Source: Pseudomonas thivervalensis (lineage in GTDB: Bacteria > Pseudomonadota > Gammaproteobacteria > Pseudomonadales > Pseudomonadaceae). From it: a stretch of DNA of 64,000 nt. Numbering within the stretch: position 1 is the stretch's first letter; every line of letters begins with the position of its first letter. The stretch is taken from positions 682,001 through 746,000 of the forward strand of contig NZ_LHVE01000007.1 in NCBI RefSeq assembly GCF_001269655.1, read 5' to 3'. The notes beneath the pieces are model-generated. The model was not told where the DNA came from. It ran no database searches and saw only the letters and a list, made by a program, of their open reading frames with translations. The translations under genes were made by a program, and so were the position numbers. Shown here in pieces: positions 55,329 to 64,000 of this stretch.

Positions 55329-56414
55329 ATGCAAAAAACGGGAAAAAAGGGATTGTCGTTGGCCAGGAGGCTCTACGTATCGCGCATCCTGGGCCTGACG
55401 CTGGGCTTGCTGGTGGTCAGCGCCGGGCTTTATCCCCTCGATCCGCCGCCCTGGGTCTGGGGTTTCATGCTGTTCAACGGCCTGCTCTGGCCGCACCTGT
55501 CTTATTGGTGGGCTCGCCAATGCGCGGTGCCGTACCACGCCGAACACCGCAACTTGCTGATCGATGCCTTTCTCGGCGGCTTCTGGGTCGTGGCGATGCA
55601 ATTCAACCCGCTGCCCACGGCCGTCACGCTGGCGATGATGGCAATGAACAACGTCGCCATCGGTGGCCTGCGTTTCCTGCTCGTCGGGGTTGTGGCCCAA
55701 GTGGCAGGCATCGCCGTGGGCACGGTGATTTTCCCGCTGACCAGCGTGCCCATGACCAGCCCGGCGCAGATCTACGCCTGTCTGCCGCTGCTGTGTTTGT
55801 ATCCGATGGCACTGGGCTGGATCTGCTTTCGCCAGGCCTACACCCTGGGCCGGCAAAAACGTGAATTGCTGGCCCTGAGCCGTACCGACAGCCTGACCGG
55901 GTTGTTGAACCATGGCGCGTGGAAGGATCGCCTCGACGAGGAATTCCAACGTTGTGTGCGCCATCCGGCGGACGGGACGGCTCATGGCGCGATTGCGCTG
56001 ATCGACATCGACCATTTCAAGGCCATCAATGACACCTACGGCCACGGCGCTGGTGACATTGTGCTGCGCCAGCTCGGCAAGCTGCTCAGGCAGAACCTGC
56101 GCACCGCTGACATTGTCGGGCGTTATGGTGGTGACGAGTTTTGCGTGATTTTGCCGGACCTGACCCTGCACAACGCTGTGCAGGCCATGGACGGTTTGCG
56201 GGAGCGCTTCGCGACCCTCAGCTACGAGCAGGACCCGGCGCTGAAGGTGAGCCTGAGTATTGGCCTGGCGGTGTTCGACCCTGCATATAACGACGCGACC
56301 CTTTGGCTCAATGATGCGGACCAGGCGTTGTACGACGCCAAGACCAGCGGGCGCAACCGGGTCACTTGCCACCGGCATCGGCAAGTGCTGGAAGCCTCGG
56401 TCGTTTCCCTTTGA
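55329..56414 (+). CDS. MASE2-domain diguanylate cyclase
   Basis: 361-aa inner-membrane c-di-GMP synthase. Residues about 15-170 hold the MASE2 sensor with several helices (RRLYVSRILGLTLGLLVVSAGL ... AQVAGIAVGTVIFPL), as in AdrA/DgcC. The GGDEF domain follows (RTDSLTGLLNHGAW; DIDHFKAINDTYGHGAGD), active-site G267-GDEF, and an inhibitory RxxD site, R258-TAD261, five residues before it. Both sites intact, so it should be active with product inhibition. c-di-GMP controls exopolysaccharides, which this window also encodes. Confidence 0.9.
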   Translation: MQKTGKKGLSLARRLYVSRILGLTLGLLVVSAGLYPLDPPPWVWGFMLFNGLLWPHLSYWWARQCAVPYHAEHRNLLIDAFLGGFWVVAMQFNPLPTAVTLAMMAMNNVAIGGLRFLLVGVVAQVAGIAVGTVIFPLTSVPMTSPAQIYACLPLLCLYPMALGWICFRQAYTLGRQKRELLALSRTDSLTGLLNHGAWKDRLDEEFQRCVRHPADGTAHGAIALIDIDHFKAINDTYGHGAGDIVLRQLGKLLRQNLRTADIVGRYGGDEFCVILPDLTLHNAVQAMDGLRERFATLSYEQDPALKVSLSIGLAVFDPAYNDATLWLNDADQALYDAKTSGRNRVTCHRHRQVLEASVVSL

Positions 56415-56499
56415 GATGGCCTCTTGCTGTCTAGAGCCTTGCCCCGTTGTCAGGTAGGGTGCCCTTGGCACTCTCTCGATACGGAACAAGGATGAAATC

Positions 56500-57738
56500 A
56501 TGACGATGACCGCACTTCGCTCCCGTCTGGCCGTCAGCCTCGGCCTGAGCCTGGCCCTTGGCGCCTTCACCCCCATGGCCTTCGCGCAACCCCATCAACA
56601 AATCCTGAGCGATGCGCAGCAGTACAAGGGCGAGGCCCTGAAGCTGCTGGAGCGGCTGGTGAATATCGACTCCGGCTCCGGATATGTGCCGGGGCTGACC
56701 CAGGTCGGCGACATTGCCATCGAAGAACTGAAAAAGTTAGGCGCCACCATTGAGAAGGTACCGAACTCGGACGGCAGCCAGCACATCCTGGCGACTCTCA
56801 AGGGCACCGGGAAAGCCAAAATCCTGTTGATGGCCCATATGGACACGGTGTTCAAGGAGGGCTCGGCCGCCGAGCGTCCTTTCCACATCAAGGATGGCCG
56901 GGCCTACGGGCCGGGGGTGATGGACGACAAGGGCGGCATCGTCGCCGGCATCTACGCCTTGAAAGTCCTCAAGAACCTTGATTTCAAGAACTACGCGCAA
57001 ATCACCTTCCTGCTCGATGCCAGCGAAGAAACCGGCTCGGACGTGGCCACCGACCTGATCAAGAAAACCGCCAAGGCCCACGACGTGACCCTCAACCTCG
57101 AGCCGGGTCGCCCGGCCGACGGCCTGGTGGTGTGGCGCAAGGGCAGTGCCACGGCGCTGGTGGAAGTCAAGGGCAAGGCGTCCCACGCCGGTGTCGCGCC
57201 GGAGTTGGGGCGCAATGCGGCGATGGAAGCCGCGCATCAGATTTTGCAGTTGGGCAAGCTCGGCGACGCGGAAAAGAAAACCACCATCAACTTCACGGTG
57301 CTCAAGGCCGGCGACCGTACCAACGTGATTCCCGACCAGGCGAGCGCCAAGGCTGATGTGCGGGCGGCGGTGCCGGAAGAGTTCGACCGCATTGAAAAGG
57401 ACCTGGCCCGGGTGTCGCAAGACAAACTGATCGCCGACACTGAAGTGACCACCAGCCTCAAGCGCGGCCTGCCACCGATGCCGCAGACGGCGGAGTCGGA
57501 CCGGTTGATGGCCATGGCCCAGGGGATTTACGGTGAACTGGGGCGCAAGCTCACCGAAGAAGGCAGCGGCGGCGCGGCGGACGCCAGCCTCTCGGCCGGT
57601 GTCGGCACGCCGACGTTGGATGGCTTTGGCATTGTTGGCGGCAATATCCACACGCCGGAGGAGTACGCCGAAGTCGAGAGCGTGGTGCCGCGGATCTATC
57701 TGCTGTCGCGGATGATCATGGAGTTGGCGGGGCGGTAA
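56500..57738 (+). CDS. M20 family metallopeptidase (glutamate carboxypeptidase-like)
   Basis: 412-aa exported zinc carboxypeptidase of the CPG2 group. Signal peptide about residues 1-29 (SLGLSLALGAFTPMAFAQ). The zinc ligands H113 and D142, catalytic D115 (MAHMDTV) and E176-E177 (DASEETGS) are present, with GVMDDKGG and ASHAGVAPELGRNA also typical. CPG2 removes C-terminal glutamate from folate-type substrates; activity here is inferred from family. ATG has AACAAGGATG upstream. Confidence 0.88.
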   Translation: MTMTALRSRLAVSLGLSLALGAFTPMAFAQPHQQILSDAQQYKGEALKLLERLVNIDSGSGYVPGLTQVGDIAIEELKKLGATIEKVPNSDGSQHILATLKGTGKAKILLMAHMDTVFKEGSAAERPFHIKDGRAYGPGVMDDKGGIVAGIYALKVLKNLDFKNYAQITFLLDASEETGSDVATDLIKKTAKAHDVTLNLEPGRPADGLVVWRKGSATALVEVKGKASHAGVAPELGRNAAMEAAHQILQLGKLGDAEKKTTINFTVLKAGDRTNVIPDQASAKADVRAAVPEEFDRIEKDLARVSQDKLIADTEVTTSLKRGLPPMPQTAESDRLMAMAQGIYGELGRKLTEEGSGGAADASLSAGVGTPTLDGFGIVGGNIHTPEEYAEVESVVPRIYLLSRMIMELAGR

Positions 57739-57771
57739 CAGGTCGCTCGTTCAGTCATGACGCACATGCCC

Positions 57772-57962
57772 TTGTGGCGAGGGAGCTTGCTCCCGCTCGG
57801 CGCTGTAGGAGCTGTCGAGCGGAGCGAGGCTGCGATCTTTTGATCTTTCGCTTGAGACTCAAGTGTTTGGGGGAAGATCGCAGCCTCGTTGCACTCGACA
57901 GCTCCTACACAGCTCCTACACAGCTCCTGCAGACCCAGCGGGAGCAAGCTCCCTCGCCACAA
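57772..57962. repeat. Nested palindrome: type C inside type B arms
   Basis: Outer type B arms at 57772-57798 and about 57934-57962; between them a type C element in which both ends carry several copies of TGTAGGAGCTG (three copies on the right: CAGCTCCTACA twice, then CAGCTCCTGCA). Confidence 0.8.
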
Positions 57963-57988
57963 GAGCGGGTTCGACTTTTGATGGCATG

Positions 57989-59323
57989 CTAGTAAACCCA
58001 CACCTCCACCCGCCGATTCCTAACCCGTCCTTCATCCTCGCTATTGGCCGCCACTGGCATCAAGGCCCCGAACCCTCGCACTTCCCGTAGCGCCACGCCG
58101 TATTTGACCAATTCCCTTCGCACCGCCATGGCCCGTAGTTTGGACAACAGGTCGGCCCGTGCCGGATCGTCCTTGGCGTCGCCAAAACCCACCAGGGTCA
58201 CGCGGCGGTCGGCTTTGTCGTGCTGCTTTATATAGTCGAGCACGCGGCCCAGGTCCTGATGGGCCTTGTTGTCCAGGTTGGCGCTGCCTTCTTCGAAGCG
58301 AAAGTTCACGTTCAAGCGTTGGGCGTGGCGGCTCAGGGCCTGGTAACCCTCGGGCATCAGTGCGTTCGGCGTGACGGCCATGGCCTGGACGGTCTGGGCG
58401 ATGAAGCCGTTGGCCGCGACGATGGCCTGGCCTTTGTCGCTTTGGGTGAACGCCACCAGCGCCTCGGCCCAGGGGTTGGTGCCCCAGGGCGGCAGATAGA
58501 AGAACAGGCGCCGGGAAAGAGGATAATCCTCGGTGGCGATCAAGTGGTTGAGCGGCAACATGGGTTGGGAAGCGCCGTCGACAATCGCCAGCGCCTTGGC
58601 CTGGCGCACGTAGGGCAAACCAATGAAGCCAATGCCTTGCGGGTCCTGGCTGACAGCGTCGGACAACTGCTCGCTGGATTCGAAGCGTCGCGCTGTAGGA
58701 TCCAGCCGTTTTCCCTGTCGGCTGAGCACCAGTTCCTTGAAGGTGTCGTAGGTGCCGGATTGTTCATCCCGGGCATACAGGTGAATCGGTCCGCCGGTGC
58801 CGCCGACGGCCTCCCAGGTTTTCGCCTCGCCGCTGAATATCCGCGCCAGTTGCACGGTATCGAGTTGGCGCAGCGGGTTGTAGGGATGAAGGATGATCGC
58901 CAGGCCATCGATGGCGATGACCTGCTCGGCGGCAGGGCTTTTCAGATCGCCCAGGGACAACAATTCCTTCAGTTCACTGTCCTTGATCGGCCGGGAAGCG
59001 GCCGCCAGGTCGGCGCTGGCCTGTTTGAGGGCAGCAAAGCCGGTGCTGGAACCGTGGGCTGCGATGTCGACCTGCACCCGTCGGCCATCGGCGGTCTGGC
59101 CGACGATGCGTTGCTCGTTGTCGCGCCCGGTGATTTCGCTGCTGATCCGGAGCAGGCCCTGATCCGCCATCAAGCCCCTGACCAGCGCCGGCCCCAGCGC
59201 CGCACCGATGGTATTGGAACCCTGGAGGCGCAAGGCTGGGCCCTGTTCGGGAATGGGCAAATTACCGGCCCATGCCACGAGCGGCAGCCAGAGGCCCATG
59301 AAAATCACAACACACAGCCGCAT
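57989..59323 (-). CDS. PstS-like substrate-binding domain fused to OmpA domain
   Basis: 444-aa exported protein. Signal peptide 1-19 (MRLCVVIFMGLWLPLVAWA). Residues about 28-310 are a phosphate-binding (PBP-like) domain: LQGSNTIGAALGPALV, DEQSGTYDTFKELVL and GTNPWAEALVAFT. Residues about 330-444 are an OmpA/MotB peptidoglycan-binding domain ending NRRVEVWVY, with FRFEEGSANLDNKAHQDL. The architecture binds a small ligand near the cell wall; the binding domain may serve sensing rather than transport because no pst permease is adjacent. Confidence 0.85.
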   Translation of the reverse strand: MRLCVVIFMGLWLPLVAWAGNLPIPEQGPALRLQGSNTIGAALGPALVRGLMADQGLLRISSEITGRDNEQRIVGQTADGRRVQVDIAAHGSSTGFAALKQASADLAAASRPIKDSELKELLSLGDLKSPAAEQVIAIDGLAIILHPYNPLRQLDTVQLARIFSGEAKTWEAVGGTGGPIHLYARDEQSGTYDTFKELVLSRQGKRLDPTARRFESSEQLSDAVSQDPQGIGFIGLPYVRQAKALAIVDGASQPMLPLNHLIATEDYPLSRRLFFYLPPWGTNPWAEALVAFTQSDKGQAIVAANGFIAQTVQAMAVTPNALMPEGYQALSRHAQRLNVNFRFEEGSANLDNKAHQDLGRVLDYIKQHDKADRRVTLVGFGDAKDDPARADLLSKLRAMAVRRELVKYGVALREVRGFGALMPVAANSEDEGRVRNRRVEVWVY

Positions 59324-59420
59324 GCCGGCACCTTCTGAACCCGAGGAAGTGCCGGAAGATTAAGTCAGTCAGGTTACTGAAAGGTGACAGGGGTGCTACT
59401 TGTCGTTGCCGCAAACCCCA

Positions 59421-59511
59421 TGTGGGAGCGAGCCTGCTCGCGATGACGGCGGCACATCCAATATTAATTTTGGCAGTCACACCGCTATCGCGAGCAGGCT
59501 CGCTCCCACAA
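59421..59511. repeat. REP doublet (type A)
   Basis: Inverted type A pair between the PstS/OmpA gene and the exonuclease gene. Confidence 0.85.
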
Positions 59512-59532
59512 GGGAGTTGTATATGGCTTGGA

Positions 59533-60345
59533 TCAGCCCAACTGCAACCAGATCGGCGCATGGTCCGACGGTTTTTCCATGCCCCGCAGCTCATAGTCCA
59601 CGCCGGCGTCCTTGACCCGCGGCAGCAGGCCGTGGGAGGTGAGGATCAGGTCGATGCGCAGGCCGCGCTTGGGCTCGTCCTCGAAACCGCGGCTGCGGTA
59701 GTCGAACCAGCTGAAACGGTCGGTGACGTCCGGGTTCAGGTGGCGGAAGCTGTCCACCAGGCCCCAGTTCTTCAGGCGGGCCATCCATTCGCGCTCTTCC
59801 GGCAGGAAGCTGCATTTGCCGGTTTTCAGCCAGCGCTTCATGTTGTCCGGACCGATGCCGATGTCGCAGTCTTCCGGGGAAATGTTCACATCGCCCATCA
59901 CCACCACTGGCTGGTCGTTGCTGAAGCGGCTTTCCAGCAGTTGCTGCAAATCGCTGTAGAAACGCGCCTTGGCTGGGAACTTGGTCGGATGGTCGCGGCT
60001 TTCACCCTGTGGGAAATAACCGTTCATGATGGTCACCGGCACGCCGTTGGCATCGGCGAAGGTGCCCCAGATGAAGCGTCGCTGGGCGTCCTCGTCGTCA
60101 CCTTCGAAGCCTTTGTACAGGCTCAGCGGCGCCTGGCGGGAGAGCAGGGCGACGCCGTAGTGGCCTTTTTGCCCATGGTAATGCACGTGGTAACCCAGTG
60201 CCTGCACCTCGGCCAGGGGGAACTGTTCGTCGTGGACCTTGGTTTCCTGCAGCCCGATCACATCGGGTTGATGCTTCTCGATCAGCGCCGCCAGCTGATG
60301 GGGGCGGGCGCGCAGCCCGTTGATGTTGAAGGAGACGATCTTCAT
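59533..60345 (-). CDS. xthA: Exodeoxyribonuclease III
   Basis: 270-aa AP endonuclease/3'-5' exonuclease of the ExoIII family. Catalytic blocks are intact: [10 protein letters not shown] (Asn), [12 protein letters not shown] (metal Glu), [13 protein letters not shown] and the end [10 protein letters not shown] (Asp-His). The ATG at 60345 starts MKIVSFN, the normal ExoIII N-terminus; longer upstream reading is repeat DNA. Acts in base-excision repair. Confidence 0.92.
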   Translation of the reverse strand: MKIVSFNINGLRARPHQLAALIEKHQPDVIGLQETKVHDEQFPLAEVQALGYHVHYHGQKGHYGVALLSRQAPLSLYKGFEGDDEDAQRRFIWGTFADANGVPVTIMNGYFPQGESRDHPTKFPAKARFYSDLQQLLESRFSNDQPVVVMGDVNISPEDCDIGIGPDNMKRWLKTGKCSFLPEEREWMARLKNWGLVDSFRHLNPDVTDRFSWFDYRSRGFEDEPKRGLRIDLILTSHGLLPRVKDAGVDYELRGMEKPSDHAPIWLQLG

Positions 60346-60433
60346 GGTCGGCTGTCCTAGCAAAACTGCGATGCTAGCTGACATGTGGGAAGGGAGCCAG
60401 CGTGGCAGTAGGACAAATGCGCTGCTAATGTCC

Positions 60434-60561
60434 TGTGGCGAGGGGATTTCCCCGTTCGGCTTTGTAGGAGCTGGCGAAGCCTGCGATCTTTTGATCTTTC
60501 GCTTGGGATTCAAGCGCCCGTGGAAAGATCGCAGCCTCGTTGCACTCGGCAGCTCCTACAG
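60434..60561. repeat. Type C palindrome with a type B left arm
   Basis: GGCGAGGGGATTTCCCCG at 60436 (type B variant), then TGTAGGAGCTGGCGAAGCCTGCGATC and the inverted GATCGCAGCCTCGTTGCACTCGGCAGCTCCTACA. The right B arm is missing. Confidence 0.75.
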
Positions 60562-60600
60562 GGCTCATTACCAAGCCTCGCTCCCAGGAGATCCAACGCC

Positions 60601-61251
60601 ATGCCTGAAACCGCCACCGCCACCGCCGACGTCCATATGCTCGACAGTGGTTATTCCCGTGAAGCCCGTTCGTTGCTGTACCAGGCCTATCGCCATGAGC
60701 CGACCTTCAGCTACCTGTTCGAATCCGAGCGTCCCGGTTATGAACAGCGGGTACGGGCCACGGTGCGTGAGTTGGTCAAGCAGCATTTTCTCCAGGACCT
60801 GCCGGCCATCGGCCTGTTGGTCAATGACCGCCTGATCGGCATCGCCCTGATCGCCCCGCCGCAGCGGCGCCTGGGCATCACTGAAAGTTGGGCCTGGCGC
60901 CTGCGCATGGTCTTGAGCACTGGTTTTCGTTGCACAAGGCGCTACTTGGAATATCACGCGGCGGTGCTGGCTTGCCTGCCGTCCGATGCGGTCCATGTCC
61001 TGCCGCTGCTGGGGGTGCACCCGCAGTTCCAGGGCAAGCATTTCGGCGAACAGTTGCTCGCAGCGGTGCATAACTGGTGTGCGGTGGATGAACATTCCCG
61101 CGGCGTGGTGCTGGACACCGGCAACCCGCGTTACCTGGAGTTTTATAAACGCCAGGGTTACGAGGAAATCGGTGAAGTGGCGGTAGGACCGATCCGCGAG
61201 CATGTGTTCTTTCACGCCAACCCGCAGGTTTTGCAAAGCGCAACGGCATAG
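60601..61251 (+). CDS. GNAT family N-acetyltransferase
   Basis: 216-aa acetyltransferase starting MPETATATADVHMLDSGYSREA, with CAGGAGATCC upstream of the ATG at 60601. The acetyl-CoA loop is in LGVHPQFQGKHFGEQLL (QxxGxxxG) and the end GNPRYLEFYKRQGYEEIGEV is the GNAT motif B. Substrate unknown. It precedes tamA by 65 bases, but the two need not be functionally linked. Confidence 0.85.
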   Translation: MPETATATADVHMLDSGYSREARSLLYQAYRHEPTFSYLFESERPGYEQRVRATVRELVKQHFLQDLPAIGLLVNDRLIGIALIAPPQRRLGITESWAWRLRMVLSTGFRCTRRYLEYHAAVLACLPSDAVHVLPLLGVHPQFQGKHFGEQLLAAVHNWCAVDEHSRGVVLDTGNPRYLEFYKRQGYEEIGEVAVGPIREHVFFHANPQVLQSATA

Positions 61252-61316
61252 TCGGACGAACTTTTGGGAAATGTCCGGCTCTATCAGGCACCTACGCTCG
61301 TGATAGCATCCGCGCC

Positions 61317-63044
61317 ATGAACCTCCCAGGAAGAATGACCAGTGGCGCGCTTTTGCTGTCCCTCAGCTGCGCGGCGCTGGCAAACAGTGAATTGGAAGTA
61401 CGCGTCCAGCCGTCCAACGACGAACTCAAGGCCAACGTAGAAGGCTACATCGGTGGCTTGGGTGATCGTGATGAGGAGGCCTTGTTGCGCTTCAGCCGCG
61501 GCGCCGAGGAACAGGCGCGCAAGGCCGCCCAGGCGCTGGGCTACTACCAACCGCAGATCGACAGCGAGGTCAAGGGTGGCAAGGACCCGCGCCTGGTGCT
61601 GACCATTGACCCCGGCGAGCCGGTGCACCTGCGCACCGTCACGATTCGCATCGATGGCCCGGCGGCTTCGCTCAAGGTTTTTCGCGTGCCCGGCAACGCC
61701 GGCCTGAAACCCGGCGCGGTGCTCAACCATGGTCGCTACGAAGACGCCAAGCGGGTGATCCAGAACCAGGCCTCGCGCTATGGGTATTTCAGTGGGCGCT
61801 TCACCCAGCAGAAACTCCTGGTGGACCCTCAGGCGGGCCTCGCCGATATCGAGCTGGTCTATGACAGCGGCCCGCGTTATGCCTTGGGTCTGGTCAGCTT
61901 CGAGGGCGACACGCCGTTCGACGAAGACCTGCTGCAACGCATGGTGCCGTTCAAGGCCGGCACGGCGTACGATTCCGAACTCATCGCGGAGCTCAACCAG
62001 GCGCTGCAGTCGAGCGGTTATTTCGAAGGCGTGCGCGTCGATGCCGCGCCCACCGCAGCCACTGACAACGTGATCCCGGTGGCGGTCAAGCTCGACACGC
62101 GCAAGCCGCGTACCATGGGGCTGGGCCTGGGCTTTTCCACCGATGTCGGCCCCCGGGCCAAAGCCAATTGGACGCGCCACTGGGTCAACCCCCAGGGCCA
62201 CAGCTATGGCTGGGAAGCCGAAGTGTCGGCGCCCCGGCAGAACGTCGGCCTGTGGTACGACGTGCCGCTGGACCCGCCGCTGACCGACAAGATGCGCTAC
62301 GCCGGCGGTTACCAATATGAAGAACTGGCCGGCACCGACAGCCTCAGCAAGTTGCTCACTGTGGGCCCGGAATGGCACAGCAAGTTGCCCAGCGGCTGGC
62401 AGCGGGTGGTGTCGCTCAAGTGGCAGCGCGAGGAATATCGCCTCGGCGACGATGCGGGCCTGAGCACGCTGTTGATGCCGGGCGTTAGTTATTCCTACCT
62501 GCGCAGCGACAACCGCATCGACCCGCACAACGGCTACCGTCTGCAATTCGACACCAAGGTCGCCAAGGAAGGGCTGGGTTCGGACAACAACCTTTTATAC
62601 GGCACCGCCATGGTCAAGGGCTTGACCACGGTGTTCGACAAGCATCGGCTGCTGGCTCGGGCGCAGATTGGCGGCAGCGCCACCAACGGTTACAAATCCA
62701 TCCCGCCGTCCCTGCGCTTTTTTGCCGGTGGCGACCAGAGCGTGCGGGGTTACGACTACCAGAGCCTGTCGCCGGAAAACGCCGAGGGCGACCGTATCGG
62801 TGGTCGCTACATGGTCGCCGGCAGCCTTGAGTATCAATACTCCATCGCAGAAAAGTGGCGAGTGGCAACATTCGTCGACCAGGGCAACTCCTTCAACAGC
62901 CTGGAACTGCCGAGCCTCAAGACTGGGGTGGGTGTCGGCGTGCGCTGGGTGTCGCCGGTGGGGCCGATCCGCCTCGACCTGGCCCATGCGATGGACGACG
63001 AGGGCGGCATTCGATTGCACTTTTCCATGGGGCCTGAGCTGTGA
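61317..63044 (+). CDS. tamA: Translocation and assembly module subunit TamA
   Basis: 575-aa outer-membrane protein of the BamA/Omp85 superfamily. A signal peptide (residues about 1-22) is followed by POTRA domains (residues about 22-260, VQPSNDELKANVEGYIGGLG; PGEPVHLRTVTIRI) and a C-terminal barrel from about 265 with the terminal strand IRLHFSMGPEL. The conserved motif GGDQSVRGYDYQSL, the VRGF-like loop, lies near residue 470. With TamB it inserts or transports substrates (autotransporters, phospholipids). Confidence 0.9.
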   Translation: MNLPGRMTSGALLLSLSCAALANSELEVRVQPSNDELKANVEGYIGGLGDRDEEALLRFSRGAEEQARKAAQALGYYQPQIDSEVKGGKDPRLVLTIDPGEPVHLRTVTIRIDGPAASLKVFRVPGNAGLKPGAVLNHGRYEDAKRVIQNQASRYGYFSGRFTQQKLLVDPQAGLADIELVYDSGPRYALGLVSFEGDTPFDEDLLQRMVPFKAGTAYDSELIAELNQALQSSGYFEGVRVDAAPTAATDNVIPVAVKLDTRKPRTMGLGLGFSTDVGPRAKANWTRHWVNPQGHSYGWEAEVSAPRQNVGLWYDVPLDPPLTDKMRYAGGYQYEELAGTDSLSKLLTVGPEWHSKLPSGWQRVVSLKWQREEYRLGDDAGLSTLLMPGVSYSYLRSDNRIDPHNGYRLQFDTKVAKEGLGSDNNLLYGTAMVKGLTTVFDKHRLLARAQIGGSATNGYKSIPPSLRFFAGGDQSVRGYDYQSLSPENAEGDRIGGRYMVAGSLEYQYSIAEKWRVATFVDQGNSFNSLELPSLKTGVGVGVRWVSPVGPIRLDLAHAMDDEGGIRLHFSMGPEL

Positions 63045-64000
63045 AGCGCGGTTTGAAGATAGCGCTGCTGGCGCTCGCGGGGGTGTTGCTGGCGGTCGTG
63101 TTGGTCTTGAGCGGGGTGCTGGGCACGGCCTATGGCAGCCGCTGGGCCCTTGACCGGGTGCCGGGGCTGACTGTGGAGAATTTCCAAGGCCGGCTGGGCG
63201 GGCAGTGGAGCGCCGATCATGTTTTATGGCAGCAGGGCGACAGTCGAGTAGAGGTGGATCGGCTGATATTCGCCTGGTCGCCGCCGTGCCTGGCGCGTAT
63301 GACCCTGTGCATCGAGCAGTTAAAGGCTGACCGGATTGCCGTACAGTTGCCTGCCTCTGCCGATGAACCGAGCAGCGGCCCGATCAGCTTGCCGGATCTG
63401 GACTTGCCGCTCGCGGTCGAACTGGGCGATGTGCAAGTCGGCAGCCTGTCGTTCAATGGCAGCGAGCAGCTCAAGGGCCTGCAATTGGTTGCCCATTGGA
63501 CCGCCGAGGGCTTGCAGATCGACTCGGTGCAATTGCAGCGCGACGCGTTGGGCCTGAAGCTGTCCGGTTTGCTCAAGCTCGGCGGTGATTGGCCGTTGAA
63601 TGCCGAAGGCCGATTGACCTTGCCGGCGCCGGGTGACATGCCCTGGGCCCTGGACCTGAAAGTCGACGGCAACCTGCTCAAGACCCTCAACCTCAAGGCC
63701 GACAGCAGCGGCTACCTGCAAGGCCAGTTGAACGGCGAAGTGCAACCGCTGGCGGACAACCTGCCCGCCAAGGTGCGTATCACCGCCGACGGCTTCAAGG
63801 CCAGCGCCGATCTGCCCGACACGCTGTTACTCAATCAGCTGGAATTGACCGGCGAAGGCGATCTGAAAAACGGCTATCAACTGCTCGGCAAGGCGACACT
63901 GCCCGCCGAAAAAGGGTCGGTGGCGTTGCTGCTGCAAGGCAGCGTGGACGCCAATGGCGCCCGGATCGCCGGCCTGGATCTGGACGCCGGCAATCAGCAA
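63041..64000 (+). CDS. tamB: Translocation and assembly module subunit TamB, 3' end cut by the window
   Basis: First 320 residues. Start GTG at 63041 overlaps the tamA stop (GTGA), the usual coupling. An N-terminal membrane anchor (KRGLKIALLALAGVLLAVVLVLSGVLG) is followed by the AsmA/TamB-type repeating beta sequence (YGSRWALDRVPGLTVENFQG; RIAVQLPASADEP). Full TamB is over 1,200 aa, so most lies beyond base 64000. Anchors in the inner membrane and spans the periplasm to TamA. Confidence 0.9.
   Translation, partial: MKRGLKIALLALAGVLLAVVLVLSGVLGTAYGSRWALDRVPGLTVENFQGRLGGQWSADHVLWQQGDSRVEVDRLIFAWSPPCLARMTLCIEQLKADRIAVQLPASADEPSSGPISLPDLDLPLAVELGDVQVGSLSFNGSEQLKGLQLVAHWTAEGLQIDSVQLQRDALGLKLSGLLKLGGDWPLNAEGRLTLPAPGDMPWALDLKVDGNLLKTLNLKADSSGYLQGQLNGEVQPLADNLPAKVRITADGFKASADLPDTLLLNQLELTGEGDLKNGYQLLGKATLPAEKGSVALLLQGSVDANGARIAGLDLDAGNQQ

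Overview
The window is about 64 kb of high-GC DNA from a fluorescent-group Pseudomonas chromosome. Three things point there: the gene families and their order (glgE-treS/maltokinase-glgB operon, gudP-gudD with a FadR-type regulator, MocR, ccoG, hglS, tamA-tamB), the codon use, and the many Pseudomonas-type REP palindromes between genes. I saw no rRNA, tRNA, CRISPR array, transposase or prophage gene. Everything here is inferred from reading the sequence; no database search was run.

Layout. 1-10 kb holds housekeeping and stress genes: a cut TauE/SafE permease, an erythromycin-esterase-like protein, a DUF4174 secreted protein, a class C beta-lactamase, a DyP peroxidase, an SDR reductase, a MocR regulator, CcoG, DUF3203 and MgtC/SapB. 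10.9-18.8 kb is the GlgE alpha-glucan pathway (TreS-maltokinase makes maltose-1-phosphate from trehalose, GlgE polymerises it, GlgB branches it), preceded by a good match to an AlgU (sigma-22) promoter. 19-22.8 kb is a D-glucarate uptake and dehydration module with its regulator. 23.1-24.9 kb has a lipid-anchored-looking hydrolase and an unrecognised protein.

24.9-43.9 kb is the most distinctive part: a single-direction run of about 16 tightly packed, mostly overlapping minus-strand genes for a Wzx/Wzy-type exopolysaccharide. It reads UDP-glucose dehydrogenase, UDP-uronate epimerase, priming sugar transferase, a kinase-like protein that has lost the Walker A lysine, Wza-type lipoprotein, Wzz, GT4, O-antigen-ligase/Wzy, two GT2s, polysaccharide deacetylase, flippase, a putative exported glycosidase-like protein, two duplicated GNATs, a BioF2/CelD-type acyltransferase and a ChbG-type deacetylase. 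A sulfatase-fold membrane transferase is divergent from it across a 375-bp regulatory gap containing a FleQ-box-like site.

46.5-51.2 kb is an AttEFGH-like ABC transporter plus lipocalin-fold lipoprotein and two small genes. 51.2-52.3 kb is an AT-richer island carrying an orphan hcp (type VI secretion) with a TTG start and a sigma-54-like promoter. 52.6-64 kb holds hglS (lysine/2-oxoadipate catabolism), an alpha/beta hydrolase, a MASE2-GGDEF diguanylate cyclase, an M20 carboxypeptidase, a PstS-like/OmpA fusion, exonuclease III, a GNAT, tamA and the start of tamB.

Three REP families fill the gaps: A (GGGAGCGAGCTTGCTCGCG core), B (GGCGAGGGAGCTTGCTCCC core, also a GGGGATTTATCCCC-like variant) and C (TGTAGGAGCT ... 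GCTGCGATCTT). All four C elements carry one or both arms of a B element around them, which suggests nesting or co-mobilisation.
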